From positions 3,286,001 to 3,350,000 of the forward strand of contig NZ_CP132942.1 of assembly GCF_040359615.1 (NCBI RefSeq): a stretch of 64,000 bases of DNA, written 5' to 3'. Every line of letters begins with the position of its first letter. The first letter of the stretch is position 1. The stretch is from Tunturibacter psychrotolerans (GTDB lineage: Bacteria; Acidobacteriota; Terriglobia; Terriglobales; Acidobacteriaceae). Below are positions 43,600 through 53,828 of this stretch, in pieces. The position numbers were made by a program, and so were the translations under genes. The notes below the pieces were generated by a model. That model saw only the letters and a list, made by a program, of their open reading frames with translations, searched no databases and was not told the DNA's origin.

Positions 43600-45906
43600 A
43601 TGGTTGGAGTAAGTTTTTTGGCGATGGCCGTTCAGCAGGTTCCCTATGCCCCTGCGGTTGTCGACGGTAGCGATGGACGAGTCTATCTGTGGATTGCTCT
43701 AGGAGTTGGGGTACTGGCGCTGGTGGCAGCCTTGATGCTGGCACGTGCAGTGATTGCTTCCGATACCGGGACGCCGGAGATGCAGGCGATCTCGAATGCG
43801 ATTCGCGAGGGGGCGGAGGCGTTTTTGCGGCGCCAATACAAGACCATTGGTGCAATCGCCGTGGTGTTGGCGGTGGTGGTGTTTGTGGGATACAAGGCTT
43901 CGCCGAGGACCTCGCCTTACGCGCTGAAGACGGTGGTGAGTTTTCTGGTGGGGGCGGTTTGCTCGGGACTGGCGGGCTTTACGGGGATGTATTGCTCGAT
44001 TCGGGCGAACATACGGACGGCTTCGGCGGCTCGGACTAGTTTGAATAAGGCGCTGCAGATGGCGCTGCGCGGCGGTGCGGTGACGGGGTTGGTGGTGGTG
44101 GCGCTTTCATTGCTGGGCGTGGGGTTGTTGTTCCTGTTTTTTGGGGGATTGGAGCATCCGCAGGCGGTGCCGTATCAGTTGGTGGGCTTTGGGTTTGGAG
44201 CTTCGCTGGTGGCGCTATTTGCACAGCTTGGCGGAGGAATTTATACGAAGGCCGCAGACGTTGGTGCGGACCTGGTGGGCAAGGTGGAGGCAGGGATTCC
44301 TGAGGACGATCCACGGAACCCGGCTGTGATCGCGGACCTGGTGGGAGACAATGTTGGCGACTGCGCGGGTCGTGGTGCGGACTTGTTTGAGTCGACGGCG
44401 GCGGAGAATGTGGGCGCGATGATTCTGGGCGCTGCGCTGTATCCGGTGTTTGGCGTGAAGGGGATCCTGTTTCCGCTGATCGTGCATGCGATCAATTTGA
44501 TTGCAAGCATTGTTGGTGTGTTTGTGGTGAAGACGCGTGAGGATGAGGATCCCATGCACGCGTTGAATAAGGGATTTTATGTGACCTCGGCATTGGCGCT
44601 GGCTGGATTTGCCGGGGCGGTTTATACGATGTTGAATGGGCCGCAGGTGCAGCCGATCTGGCTGCTTGGCTGCGGCGTGATTGGGCTGGTGACGGCGTTT
44701 CTGTTTGTTTGGATTACGGAGTACTACACGGAGGCGATCTATCGTCCGGTGAAGTCGATCGTTGAGGCTTCGGTGACGGGGCCGGCGACGAACATCATCA
44801 GCGGATTGGCTGTGGGGATGGAGACGCCGGCGATGCCGGTGGTGGTGATCTCGGCGGCGTTGTTGCTGAGCTACTACTTCGGCGTGCAGGGGTTGGCCGG
44901 TGTGGCGGGGATCAGCGACTATGCCAAGGGTATCTACGGAACGGCAATTGCGACGATGGGAATGTTGAGCTGCGCGGCTTACATTCTGGCGATGGATACG
45001 TTTGGGCCGATTACGGATAATGCGGGCGGGATCATCGAGATGTCGAATCAGCCGCATGAGATTCGCGACCGGACGGACAAGCTGGACTCGGCGGGGAATA
45101 CGACGAAGGCGCTGACGAAGGGGTATGCGATCGGATCGGCTTCGCTGGCTGCGTTTCTTCTGTTCTCAGCGTACCTGGAGGAGATTAAGACAATTGTAAC
45201 CGATAAGGTTGCACTTGCTGGTGGCTATATGCCGGTGGGATGGAGCTTTACGAATATCAACCTGGCGCAGGTGCCGGTGTTTGTGGGCGCGCTGCTGGGT
45301 GCGATGTTGACTTACCTGTTCAGTTCGCTGGCGATCAAGGCGGTGGGGCGAACGGCGCAGATGGTGGTGAAAGATGTGCGCGATCAGTTCAAGGAGAATC
45401 CGGGGATTATGCTGGGGACTTCGAAGCCGGACTATGCGCGCTGCGTGAACATCGTTACTGGCGCGGCGTTGAAGGAGATGGTGGTGCCGGGACTGCTGGC
45501 GGTTGGTTTGCCGGTGGTGGTGGGTTTGATCTTCCGGCATTTCAGCGCGAGCTATCAGGCTAGCTCTGCGTTGTATGCGCCAGGGGCGATTCTGCCGGTG
45601 CCGGCTATTGGTGGAGTTCCTGTGAATCTGGCTGGAGCGGAGGCTGTGGCTGGGTTGCTGATGGTCGGAACTATTTCTGGCGTGTTGCTGGCGATGTTGA
45701 TGAACAATGGCGGCGGCGCGTGGGACAACGCGAAGAAGTTTATCGAGACGGGGCAGTATGGGGGAAAGAAGTCGGAGGCGCATAAGGCGGCAGTGGTGGG
45801 CGATACGGTTGGAGATCCATTCAAGGACACCGCCGGGCCGAGCCTGCATGTGCTGATCAAGTTACTGGCTACGATTACGCTGGTGCTTGCGCCGTTGTTT
45901 GTCTAG
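43600..45906 (+). CDS. hppA: Membrane-bound proton-translocating pyrophosphatase
   Basis: 768 residues with about 16 membrane helices. Substrate motifs are intact: IYTKAADVGADLVGKVEAGI, DDPRNPAVIADLVGDNVGDC, and AVVGDTVGDPFKDTAGPSLH near the C-terminus. The segment GNTTKALTKG has Lys where K+-dependent enzymes have Ala, the accepted marker of K+-independent H+-pumping types. It couples pyrophosphate hydrolysis to proton export, useful under energy limitation. AAGGAGA precedes ATG 43600. The about 215-base divergent gap from the peptidase gene should hold both promoters. A UUCG-loop terminator follows. Confidence 0.96.
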   Translation: MVGVSFLAMAVQQVPYAPAVVDGSDGRVYLWIALGVGVLALVAALMLARAVIASDTGTPEMQAISNAIREGAEAFLRRQYKTIGAIAVVLAVVVFVGYKASPRTSPYALKTVVSFLVGAVCSGLAGFTGMYCSIRANIRTASAARTSLNKALQMALRGGAVTGLVVVALSLLGVGLLFLFFGGLEHPQAVPYQLVGFGFGASLVALFAQLGGGIYTKAADVGADLVGKVEAGIPEDDPRNPAVIADLVGDNVGDCAGRGADLFESTAAENVGAMILGAALYPVFGVKGILFPLIVHAINLIASIVGVFVVKTREDEDPMHALNKGFYVTSALALAGFAGAVYTMLNGPQVQPIWLLGCGVIGLVTAFLFVWITEYYTEAIYRPVKSIVEASVTGPATNIISGLAVGMETPAMPVVVISAALLLSYYFGVQGLAGVAGISDYAKGIYGTAIATMGMLSCAAYILAMDTFGPITDNAGGIIEMSNQPHEIRDRTDKLDSAGNTTKALTKGYAIGSASLAAFLLFSAYLEEIKTIVTDKVALAGGYMPVGWSFTNINLAQVPVFVGALLGAMLTYLFSSLAIKAVGRTAQMVVKDVRDQFKENPGIMLGTSKPDYARCVNIVTGAALKEMVVPGLLAVGLPVVVGLIFRHFSASYQASSALYAPGAILPVPAIGGVPVNLAGAEAVAGLLMVGTISGVLLAMLMNNGGGAWDNAKKFIETGQYGGKKSEAHKAAVVGDTVGDPFKDTAGPSLHVLIKLLATITLVLAPLFV

Positions 45907-45923
45907 CGGCGGTGAGGATGAAG

Positions 45924-45951
45924 ACGGGTAGCCTTCGGGTTGCCCGTTTTT
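45924..45951 (+). terminator. Terminator after hppA
   Basis: ACGGGTAGCC (45924-45933) and GGTTGCCCGT (45938-45947) pair along ten positions around a TTCG tetraloop, followed by a T run. A textbook intrinsic terminator 18 bases after the stop. Confidence 0.85.
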
Positions 45952-46089
45952 CTGTGGATTTTTCTTGCAAGTGAGTGGTTGGAAAGGATCGTGAAGCAGA
46001 GCCAGGGATGGCGGCTTCCCGGTACAATCTTGTCTGCAGCTGTGTTGAGCTGCGGTTTCTGAAGATGGTTTCAACGTAAAGGATGGCGT

Positions 46090-48276
46090 ATGGCAAGACA
46101 GTCTGGATCCAGTGTGCAGGAGAGCAAAAAGGTGGCAGCAAGCGTGGCGGAGAGTTCGCTGACGCGCGAGCAGTTGGTGGAGTTCTATCGACTGATGTAT
46201 CTGTCGCGGCGCACGGATGATCGCGAGATTGTTTTGAAGCGGCAGCAGAAGATTTTTTTTCAGATCTCTTGTGCGGGGCATGAGGCGCTGCTGGTTGCTG
46301 CGGGTATGGCGCTGAAGCCTGGGTATGACTGGTTTTTTCCTTACTATCGGGATCGGGCGATTTGCTTGACGCTGGGCAACACGGTGGAGGAGCAGTTGCT
46401 GCAAGCTGTGGGTGCAGCGGATGACACGGCGAGCGGCGGCCGGCAGATGCCTTCGCACTGGTCGAGCAGAAAGTTGAATATTGTTTCGCCTTCTTCGTCG
46501 ACTGCTACTCAGTGTCTGCACGCAGTTGGATGCGCGGAAGCCGGAAGATTTTTCACGAAGCATCCCGAAGCTGCGAAGAAGCATGATGGGGACTATCGCG
46601 AATTTAAGGATGTGAAGTTCCATGGCGATGAAGTTGTTTATGTTTCGATCGGTGAGGGTTCGACGAGTCAGGGAGAGTTCTGGGAGTCGTTGAATACGGC
46701 TTCGAATGGGAAGCTGCCAGTGTTGTATGTGGTCGAAGACAACGGGTATGCGATCTCGACGCCGGTGGAGGTGAATACACCAGGAGGAAACATCTCGAAG
46801 CTGGTGGCGAATTTTCCCAACTTTCACTTTGCGGAGATTGATGGGACCGATCCGATTGCGAGTTATAAGGCGATGGTGGAGGCGGTGGCTTATTGCCGGT
46901 CGGGTAAAGGGCCTGCGCTGGTGCATGGGCATGTCATTCGGCCTTATTCGCACTCGCTGAGCGATGATGAGAGGCTGTACCGGTCGGTAGAGGAGTTGGA
47001 CGCGGATGCAGCGCGGGATCCGATTTCGCGGATGCAGATGTGGCTACTGCGCGAGGGGATTCTGGATGCAGATGGGATCAACAAGCTGGAGCGGCAGGTG
47101 GATGAAGAGGTGCAGCGGGCGGCCGATCGTGCGGTGATGGCGACGCTGCCGACTGTCGCTTCGATTACGAAACATGTTTATTCCGAGGATTTGAGTTCGC
47201 AGGATATGCGGTTTGCGACGGAGCCGAAGCCGACGGCGGATGCGACGGAGCGGACGATGGCGGACCTGATCAACTGCTGTCTGAAGGACGAGATGCGGCG
47301 GGATGAGCGAGTGGTGGTGTTTGGCGAGGATGTGGCCGATGCTACTCGCGATGGAGCGCTGCGGGCGGGAAAGATCAAGGGCAAGGGCGGAGTGTTCAAG
47401 CTGACGGCGGGACTGCAGACGGAGTTTGGCAGTGATCGCTGCTGGAATTCACCGCTGGCCGAGGCGAATATTACGGGCCGTGCGATTGGGATGGCGGTGC
47501 GTGGGATGAAGCCGGTGGTGGAGATTCAGTTCTTCGACTACATCTGGCCGGCGATGCACCAGATGCGCAATGAGCTTTCGTTGGTGCGGTGGCGTTCGAA
47601 TGGCGACTTCAGTTGCCCGCTGGTGATGCGAGTGCCGATTGGCGGTTATCTGACGGGTGGGTCGATCTATCATTCCCAGTCGGGTGAGAGCATCTTTACG
47701 CATACGCCGGGGGTGCGGGTAGTGATGCCGTCGAATGCTCTGGACGCAATTGGACTGCTGCGGACGGCGATTCGTTGCGACGATCCGGTGTTGTTTCTCG
47801 AGCACAAGCGGCTGTATCGCGAGACGTTTGGGAGGGCGGCTTATCCAGGGCCGGACTATTGCATTCCGTTTGGGAAGGCGAAGATTGTCCGGCCGGGGAA
47901 GGATGTGACCGTGTTGACGTATGGTGCGGTCGTGCCACGGGCGCTGCAGGCGGCACAGAAGCTGCATCGCGATAAAGGTGTGGATGTCGAGCTGATCGAT
48001 CTGCGGAGCCTGACTCCTTATGACTGGGAGGCGATTGCGGAGAGCGTGAAGAAGACCAACCGCGTGATCGTGGCGCATGAGGATATGTTGAGCTGGGGGT
48101 ATGGTGCGGAGATCGCGGCGCGGATCGGGGATGAACTGTTTCATGATCTCGATGCTCCGGTAAGACGCGTGGCAGCGATGGATACGTTTGTTGCGTATCA
48201 GCCGTTGTTGGAGGATGCGATTTTGCCGCAGCCTGAGGATTTGTATCGGGCGATGGCAGAGTTGGCAGCGTTTTAA
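46090..48276 (+). CDS. 2-oxoacid dehydrogenase E1, fused alpha and beta subunits
   Basis: 728 residues. The N-terminal half is E1-alpha: [20 protein letters not shown], and the thiamine-diphosphate motif from [20 protein letters not shown] to [10 protein letters not shown]. The C-terminal half is E1-beta: [40 protein letters not shown], then [18 protein letters not shown]. The substrate is most likely a branched-chain 2-oxoacid (2-oxoisovalerate type), but pyruvate cannot be excluded. No E2 or E3 gene is adjacent. The start ATG 46090 is preceded by AAAGGA. Fused E1 is known in several phyla. Confidence 0.88.
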   Translation: MARQSGSSVQESKKVAASVAESSLTREQLVEFYRLMYLSRRTDDREIVLKRQQKIFFQISCAGHEALLVAAGMALKPGYDWFFPYYRDRAICLTLGNTVEEQLLQAVGAADDTASGGRQMPSHWSSRKLNIVSPSSSTATQCLHAVGCAEAGRFFTKHPEAAKKHDGDYREFKDVKFHGDEVVYVSIGEGSTSQGEFWESLNTASNGKLPVLYVVEDNGYAISTPVEVNTPGGNISKLVANFPNFHFAEIDGTDPIASYKAMVEAVAYCRSGKGPALVHGHVIRPYSHSLSDDERLYRSVEELDADAARDPISRMQMWLLREGILDADGINKLERQVDEEVQRAADRAVMATLPTVASITKHVYSEDLSSQDMRFATEPKPTADATERTMADLINCCLKDEMRRDERVVVFGEDVADATRDGALRAGKIKGKGGVFKLTAGLQTEFGSDRCWNSPLAEANITGRAIGMAVRGMKPVVEIQFFDYIWPAMHQMRNELSLVRWRSNGDFSCPLVMRVPIGGYLTGGSIYHSQSGESIFTHTPGVRVVMPSNALDAIGLLRTAIRCDDPVLFLEHKRLYRETFGRAAYPGPDYCIPFGKAKIVRPGKDVTVLTYGAVVPRALQAAQKLHRDKGVDVELIDLRSLTPYDWEAIAESVKKTNRVIVAHEDMLSWGYGAEIAARIGDELFHDLDAPVRRVAAMDTFVAYQPLLEDAILPQPEDLYRAMAELAAF

Positions 48277-48426
48277 CACTGCTTTCGCGCGGGGAAGACT
48301 GCGGCGGCTTGGGTGGGAGAGATTTTTTTCGCAACTGCTCGGTGGGGTTGGTGTCTTTGATTGCAGATGTCAATTTGTGACTGGCCAGACCGTGTGACTT
48401 CGGTCGGGACACAGTGAGGAGTTGTG

Positions 48427-50640
48427 ATGCGATCGGGATGGAAACCTGCCGGACTTTTTTTCGATGGCACTCGGATTTTGATTTCGGGCGTGTTGTGTGT
48501 GTTGATGGTGGAGCAGCCGATGGTGGCGGCTGCGGCTTCGAAGAAGGCTGTGGTGCCTGCGGTGCAGCAGATTCAGGCAGACCAGCGGGTCCTGCACGCG
48601 CTAAACCGATTTACCTTCGGGCCACGGCCGGGCGATGTAGCGGCGGTGCAGGCGGTTGGGGTGAAGGCTTGGTTTGAGCGGCAGTTGAATCCGTTGAGCA
48701 TCGATGATTCTGCGCTGGAAGCTCGGCTGGAGATGTTTCCGGCGATGCAGATGGAGCAGGCCGAGTTGATGCAGCGATATCCGAGCCCGGCGGTGTTGCG
48801 GCAGATGATTGCGAAGAACGAGCCGCTCCCGAACGATCCTGTGGAACATGCGATCTATGCGGATCAGATTGCGTTTTATAAGGTGGCAAAGGCAAAGAAG
48901 GAGGCCGAGCAGGCTGCGGCGGGTAAGAACGATGATGGAATGGCCGTGGCGAGCGATGGCTCGATGGCGAAGAGTGCGGAGGAGATAAAGAGCAACGCGG
49001 CGTTGCCAGGGGATGGGGTGGATCCGGCGACGCCGGCGATGGCTACGCACGAGGAGCAGTTTTATTCGGGGTTGGATGCGGTGAAGGTGATTAATCTGCC
49101 GCCGGACCAGAGGATGCAGCGGATTCTGGCGATGCCGCCGGAGGAGTTGGTGCGGTTTCGGAAGAGTTTGAGCAGGAGTGAGCTGTTGGTGGCCGCGGGG
49201 GGTCTGTCGCCGATGCAGCGCGAGACGCTAGCTGCACTGCAGGGTTCGCCGCGAATGGTTGGGGCGGAGTTGCTCGAGACGCGGATGCTTCGGGACATCT
49301 ATAGCGAACGGCGGTTGGAGGCGGTGATGACCGACTTCTGGCTGAATCACTTCAATGTGTATCTCAAGAAGAATCAAACTGAGCCGTTTTTGTTGCCCGC
49401 CTACGAACGGGATGTGATTCGTCCGCATGCGCTGGGTAAATTTGAGGATTTGCTGGTGGCGACGGCGAAGAGCCCGGCGATGTTGATGTACCTGGACAAC
49501 TGGCAGAGCATTGGGCCGGATTCGATGGCGGCGAAGAATGGCGGGAAGTTTGCGAAGGTTGTAACGAACCCTCAGGTGAAGCAGGCGCTGAAAGACCGCG
49601 GGCTGAATGAGAATTACGCAAGGGAGTTGATGGAGCTGCATACGTTGGGTGTGCAGTGCGAGGCGAGCGCGGATCGTCCGATGAGAATGCTGGATAGGAC
49701 GTGTGGGCGCGGTTATACGCAGCAGGATGTGACGCAGGTGGCTGAGGTTCTGACGGGTTGGACGATTGATCAGCCGAATCGGAGTGGGACGTACCGGTTT
49801 GAAGAACGGCGTCATGAACCGGGTTCGAAGACGGTACTTGGGAAGAAGATTGGGGAGAGTGGTGAGGCTGAGGGGCTGGAGGTGCTGCATATGTTGGCGA
49901 CCAGTCCGGCTACGGCCCAGTTTATTTCGACGAAGCTGGCGGTGCGGTTTGTGAGCGATACTCCTCCGCTGGCGTTGGTGGATCGGATGGCGAAGGCATA
50001 TCTCTCGAGTGGTGGAGATATCAAAACTGTGTTGCGGACAATGTTCGATTCGCCGGAGTTCTGGTCGCCGGAGGTTTACAGGGCTAAGGTGAAGACGCCG
50101 GAGGAGTTTGTGGTGTCGGCCGTGCGTGCGAGCGGGGCGGAGGTGACGACGGCGATTCCGCTGTTCCAGGCGCTTGAGAAGCTGGGGATGCCGTTGTACG
50201 GGATGCAGACACCGAATGGGTATAGCTGGATGGCGGAGCCGTGGGTGAACTCGGGGGATCTGGTGAACCGGATGAACTTTGCGGTGTCGTTGAGCAATGA
50301 TCGCGTTGTTGGGGTGGAGACGGATTGGGCGCGGTTGCTTAGGGAGTCGGGGTCTTTGTCTGCTGGAGTCTCTGCTGCTGAGAAAGAGAGGAAGCTGGAA
50401 GCTGTGTTGCTTGGCCAAGCGGTGAGCGATCGCACGAGGGATACGGTGTTGGCGCAGTTTCAGGATCAAGCGATGCAACAGCAGGCGGAGAAGAGTTTTG
50501 GAATCAAAGCAAATGAGCAGGAGCCAATGGCGCAGGTGTTGAACGCCAGTTCGCCGAAGCGGGTACGGCCGCCGTTTGATCGAGAGGCTGCGGGGATTGC
50601 CGGTTTGTTGCTGGGTTCACCGGAGTTTCAGAGGCGTTAG
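48427..50640 (+). CDS. DUF1800-family protein
   Basis: 737 residues from ATG 48427; GTG 48424 is also possible, and GAGGAG lies just upstream. A hydrophobic N-terminal stretch (LISGVLCVLMVEQPMVAAAA) serves as signal. DUF1800 begins with VLHALNRFTFGPRPGDVAAV. Further family marks are VMTDFWLNHFNVYLKKNQTE, NYARELMELHTLGV and QQDVTQVAEVLTGWTI. A Lys/Ala/Asp-rich insert (about 155-215) breaks the usual domain. Members occur next to DUF1501 genes, as here, and act outside the cytoplasm in unknown ways. Confidence 0.9.
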   Translation: MRSGWKPAGLFFDGTRILISGVLCVLMVEQPMVAAAASKKAVVPAVQQIQADQRVLHALNRFTFGPRPGDVAAVQAVGVKAWFERQLNPLSIDDSALEARLEMFPAMQMEQAELMQRYPSPAVLRQMIAKNEPLPNDPVEHAIYADQIAFYKVAKAKKEAEQAAAGKNDDGMAVASDGSMAKSAEEIKSNAALPGDGVDPATPAMATHEEQFYSGLDAVKVINLPPDQRMQRILAMPPEELVRFRKSLSRSELLVAAGGLSPMQRETLAALQGSPRMVGAELLETRMLRDIYSERRLEAVMTDFWLNHFNVYLKKNQTEPFLLPAYERDVIRPHALGKFEDLLVATAKSPAMLMYLDNWQSIGPDSMAAKNGGKFAKVVTNPQVKQALKDRGLNENYARELMELHTLGVQCEASADRPMRMLDRTCGRGYTQQDVTQVAEVLTGWTIDQPNRSGTYRFEERRHEPGSKTVLGKKIGESGEAEGLEVLHMLATSPATAQFISTKLAVRFVSDTPPLALVDRMAKAYLSSGGDIKTVLRTMFDSPEFWSPEVYRAKVKTPEEFVVSAVRASGAEVTTAIPLFQALEKLGMPLYGMQTPNGYSWMAEPWVNSGDLVNRMNFAVSLSNDRVVGVETDWARLLRESGSLSAGVSAAEKERKLEAVLLGQAVSDRTRDTVLAQFQDQAMQQQAEKSFGIKANEQEPMAQVLNASSPKRVRPPFDREAAGIAGLLLGSPEFQRR

Positions 50641-50770
50641 AGAGTTGAAACCTGGTTCTCGCTCAGCCTTTTGGTAAGTGAATTGAGTCGTTTCGATTTG
50701 GCAACTTCTCGGATGTGGATGCGTTTGTAAGTACAGGCGACGCAAACGGCTGGGCAGAGAGAGGTCTAAG

Positions 50771-52087
50771 ATGGCGAACATGAAGAATATGGCGGATCAG
50801 AGCGACTGGGGATGCGATCTTCATGGGCGGGACGCAGCACGACGTGGAGTGACGCGGCGTGGGTTTATGAAGGGTGGGGCACTTGCGCTGATCGGGACTT
50901 CAACGATTCCCGCGTTTTTGTCGCGGAGCGTTCTGGCCGAGGTGACGACTGCTGCGGCGAATAAGAAGAAGCTTGTTGTTCTGTTTCAGCGAGGCGCGGT
51001 GGATGGGTTGAACGTTGTAGTGCCCTACAAGGAGAAGAACTACTATGCGATGCGGCCTTCGATCGCGATTCAGGAGAAGGACGTTCTGGATTTGAATGGA
51101 TTTTTTGGTCTGCATCCAGCGATGACCGCGTTCAAGCCGCTGTATGAGCAAGGGCATCTCGCGATTGTGCAGGCGGCGGGATCGCCTGATACTACGCGGT
51201 CGCACTTCGATGCGCAGGATTATATGGAGAGCGGTACGCCTGGTGTGAAGACTACGGAGGATGGATGGTTGAATCGCGCGCTGCAGGCGGAGAGTTTGAC
51301 GGGGAAGCCGTCGGCGTTTCGTGCGGTGGCGCTGGGGACCCAGGTGCCGAGAACGCTGCAGGGAAAGATTCCGGCGATTGCGTTAAATAATCTGGCGGAT
51401 TTTTCTGTCGCTGGAAAGGGACCGCAGACCTCGCCGATCAGCAATGCGTTTCAGGCGATGTATGACGAGAGCTCGGATGCGGTGCTGCATGGGACCGGAC
51501 AGGAGACCTTTGAGGCGGTGAAGATGCTGAAGTCTGCGGACCCATCCAGATATCAACCGGCGGCTGGAGCGGTTTATCCGAATACTCCGTTTGGGAATAG
51601 TTTGAAGCAGGTGGCGCAATTGATGAAGGCGAACCTGGGAGTGGAGGCTGCATTCTCCGACATCGGAGGTTGGGATACGCACCAGAACCAGGGGAACGTG
51701 AATGGGCAGCTGGCGAATCGACTGAAGGAGTTCTCGGAGACGATTGCGGCGTTCTGGAAGGATATGGGAGACGACGCGGAGAACGTGACGCTGGTGACGA
51801 TGTCGGAGTTTGGGAGAACAGCACGGCAGAATGGAACCGGTGGTACCGACCATGGACATGCGAATGTGATGTTTGTGCTCGGCGGCAGGGTGAAGGGGGG
51901 CAGGGTTTATGGGAAGTGGCCCGGGCTTGCGGAGGAGCAATTGAACGAAGGAAGGGATCTGACGGTGACGACGGACTTCCGGCGGGTGTTGGGTGAGGCG
52001 GCGTACAAAACTCTTGGCGCGAAAAATCTTGAGTTGATGTTTCCGGGAGCGCAGGTTCGTCCGAGTGATTTTTTGAACTTCTCGTAG
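50771..52087 (+). CDS. DUF1501-family Tat-exported protein
   Basis: 438 residues with a twin-arginine leader (TRRGFMKGGALALIGTSTIP) near residues 24-45. The alkaline-phosphatase-like fold of DUF1501 is seen in LVVLFQRGAVDGLNVVVPYK, LHPAMTAFKPLYEQGHLAIV, GSPDTTRSHFDAQDYMESGT, and TMSEFGRTARQNGTGGTDHG. The last contains the conserved His/Asp metal-type motif. It follows the DUF1800 gene after 130 bases in the same orientation, and the pair is widely conserved. Tat export suggests folding or cofactor loading in the cytoplasm. Confidence 0.92.
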   Translation: MANMKNMADQSDWGCDLHGRDAARRGVTRRGFMKGGALALIGTSTIPAFLSRSVLAEVTTAAANKKKLVVLFQRGAVDGLNVVVPYKEKNYYAMRPSIAIQEKDVLDLNGFFGLHPAMTAFKPLYEQGHLAIVQAAGSPDTTRSHFDAQDYMESGTPGVKTTEDGWLNRALQAESLTGKPSAFRAVALGTQVPRTLQGKIPAIALNNLADFSVAGKGPQTSPISNAFQAMYDESSDAVLHGTGQETFEAVKMLKSADPSRYQPAAGAVYPNTPFGNSLKQVAQLMKANLGVEAAFSDIGGWDTHQNQGNVNGQLANRLKEFSETIAAFWKDMGDDAENVTLVTMSEFGRTARQNGTGGTDHGHANVMFVLGGRVKGGRVYGKWPGLAEEQLNEGRDLTVTTDFRRVLGEAAYKTLGAKNLELMFPGAQVRPSDFLNFS

Positions 52088-52293
52088 ACTTGAAAGGCGC
52101 GAATGTATCCTGCGCGTCACTCTTCTGTTTATGGAATGTAAAAATGAATGGGATACAAAATAGTGGAAAAAAGGCGGCAACTTTTCTTTCGATACTGCGT
52201 CTTATTGGATGTAACACATAAACAGTCGGGCTAGCAGTTCCCACAGTTCCGGCTTCCCATATCCGCAACAAAAGAACTCCCCCACCACAATGT

Positions 52294-52319
52294 AAGGCTC
52301 CCAGAATACCGGGAGCCTT
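52294..52319. terminator. Hairpin between DUF1501 and DoxX genes
   Basis: AAGGCTCCC (52294-52302) and GGGAGCCTT (52311-52319) form a perfect 9-bp stem with loop AGAATACC between converging genes. The 260-base interval around it holds no gene. Confidence 0.6.
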
Positions 52320-52349
52320 CACTCCTTTAGCTGCTTCTTCTGGTATTGA

Positions 52350-52748
52350 TCAGGCGAATCCGATCTTGCGATCGAGGGCCATCGCTCCGGCGCCGTAAAA
52401 GAAGAGCATGATGGCCAGGACGGCGAGGGCGAGGATGTAGCCGTAGAAATCGAAGTCGTGATGGATGCCGACGGTGGCAAAGGCTACCAGCATATTGACT
52501 CCAATCAAAAACGCAATCAGCCGGGTGAATAGGCCCAAAACGAGGAGAATGCCGCCGACAAATTCGGTGTAGGCGGAGACGTATCCGAGCCAGTAAGGTA
52601 GGCCGAGAGTGGTGACGTAGTGAGCGTAGTGGTGCAGGGCGCTGACTGGGTGAACCTTCTCATACCCGAAGACCGTCATGGAGACGCCGAGGATCAGACG
52701 CATGAGAAGCGCGCCAATAGGTTGCAGGCTGTTAAGCCATTTCGTCAT
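52350..52748 (-). CDS. DoxX-family membrane protein
   Basis: 132 residues, four transmembrane helices. The family pattern shows in IGALLMRLILGVSMTVFGYE, LPYWLGYVSAYTEFVGGILL and GLFTRLIAFLIGVNMLVAFA. Members are small quinone- or redox-associated membrane proteins whose activity is poorly defined. The start ATG 52748 is preceded on its strand by AAAAGGAT. The alpha/beta hydrolase gene ends 52 bases upstream on the same strand. Confidence 0.88.
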   Translation of the reverse strand: MTKWLNSLQPIGALLMRLILGVSMTVFGYEKVHPVSALHHYAHYVTTLGLPYWLGYVSAYTEFVGGILLVLGLFTRLIAFLIGVNMLVAFATVGIHHDFDFYGYILALAVLAIMLFFYGAGAMALDRKIGFA

Positions 52749-52800
52749 AAAAAATCCTTTTGAAAAGGGTATCGCGGAGGAGTGGAGGGCGACGTGGATC

Positions 52801-53730
52801 TTAGCGGACGGGTGCCGCGGAAGGTACGAGTTGGGGAGAGGATGCGGGGAGATATTGATCGAGAAAGCGGGTGAGGCTTTGATTGAAGAGAGGGTCGGAG
52901 AGGGTGGAGAGCTCTACAGTGACTTTTGGATCGGCGGCGGTGCGGTAGCTTTGGTCGGTGGCAGAGGTGCGGGAGAGGAGAAGCTTTAAGGTTTTGAGGG
53001 TGGCGAGGGGCGTGGCGAGGGGGAAGTTTTCGTGGAAGAGAAGGCTGAGTGGGATAAGGCGGGATCGGGTGTCGTGCTGGGCCAGTTCAAGGAGATCAGC
53101 ATGGGGGGCGTCGAGGATTAGGGCGGGAATTTTCGAGTGATCGACCGCGAGTTGAGTGGCGAGAGAGGCTCCGACGCCAGTTCCGTAGGGGATGATTTGT
53201 TGCTCGGGGATGGCGCGGGAGTTCGTGAGGTACTGCCAGGCGGAGTCAGCGTCGCGGGTCATATTTTGCTGGCTGGGTCGGGTTGAGGCGCTCTGGCCGT
53301 AGCCACGGTAGTCAAAGGCGAAGACGTTGAGGCCGATGTTGTGGAGGTTGGCGAGAAGAGTACTGGAGTCGGCGAGGGAGCCGTCTCCAGCGGGGAGGAA
53401 GAGGATGGTGGTGTTGGAATAGCGCGCGCCGGGAGAGGCCGGAATCCACCATCCGGTAAGCTGGGGAGTTGCGGATTCGTCCGGGTCGAAATGGATGAGT
53501 TGGTAGGGTATGCCTGCGATGGAGGCTGGAGCGGTTGAGGTGCGAGTGGGGTGTAGGACCAGCTGCCATTGGCCTTGATAGAAGAGCAGGCAAAAGGTTA
53601 GGTAGCCGCAGAGGAGAGCCACGACAATGGTGACCGCAATGGCTTTCACGAGCCAGACGGGGCTGACGACTTCAGGTGGAGCGCTGGTTGGCGGGGTGTG
53701 TTTGCTTGGCTTCGGAGTGGGGCGGGGCAT
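52801..53730 (-). CDS. Membrane-anchored alpha/beta-hydrolase fold protein, nucleophile missing
   Basis: 309 residues with one N-terminal transmembrane helix (about 27-50) as in BEM46-like hydrolases. Core strands are clear (TTILFLPAGDGSLADSSTLL, NVFAFDYRGYGQSASTRPSQ). The nucleophile elbow reads YGTGVGASLATQLA (182-195): residue 185, where Ser is expected in GxSxG, is Gly. The late strand expected to carry His (VTVELSTLSDPLFNQSLTRF) has none in place. It may therefore be a non-catalytic relative. Homologues are membrane-bound lipases or esterases. Confidence 0.8.
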   Translation of the reverse strand: MPRPTPKPSKHTPPTSAPPEVVSPVWLVKAIAVTIVVALLCGYLTFCLLFYQGQWQLVLHPTRTSTAPASIAGIPYQLIHFDPDESATPQLTGWWIPASPGARYSNTTILFLPAGDGSLADSSTLLANLHNIGLNVFAFDYRGYGQSASTRPSQQNMTRDADSAWQYLTNSRAIPEQQIIPYGTGVGASLATQLAVDHSKIPALILDAPHADLLELAQHDTRSRLIPLSLLFHENFPLATPLATLKTLKLLLSRTSATDQSYRTAADPKVTVELSTLSDPLFNQSLTRFLDQYLPASSPQLVPSAAPVR

Positions 53731-53828
53731 GAGTCGGGCTTCTGTATCGACTTTAGCATTCGCGTCTGAGGTGGTGAGTCGTTTGGGCGGGAGTGAACCT
53801 CTAAGATGGAGATAGCGGAGGATTTCGA

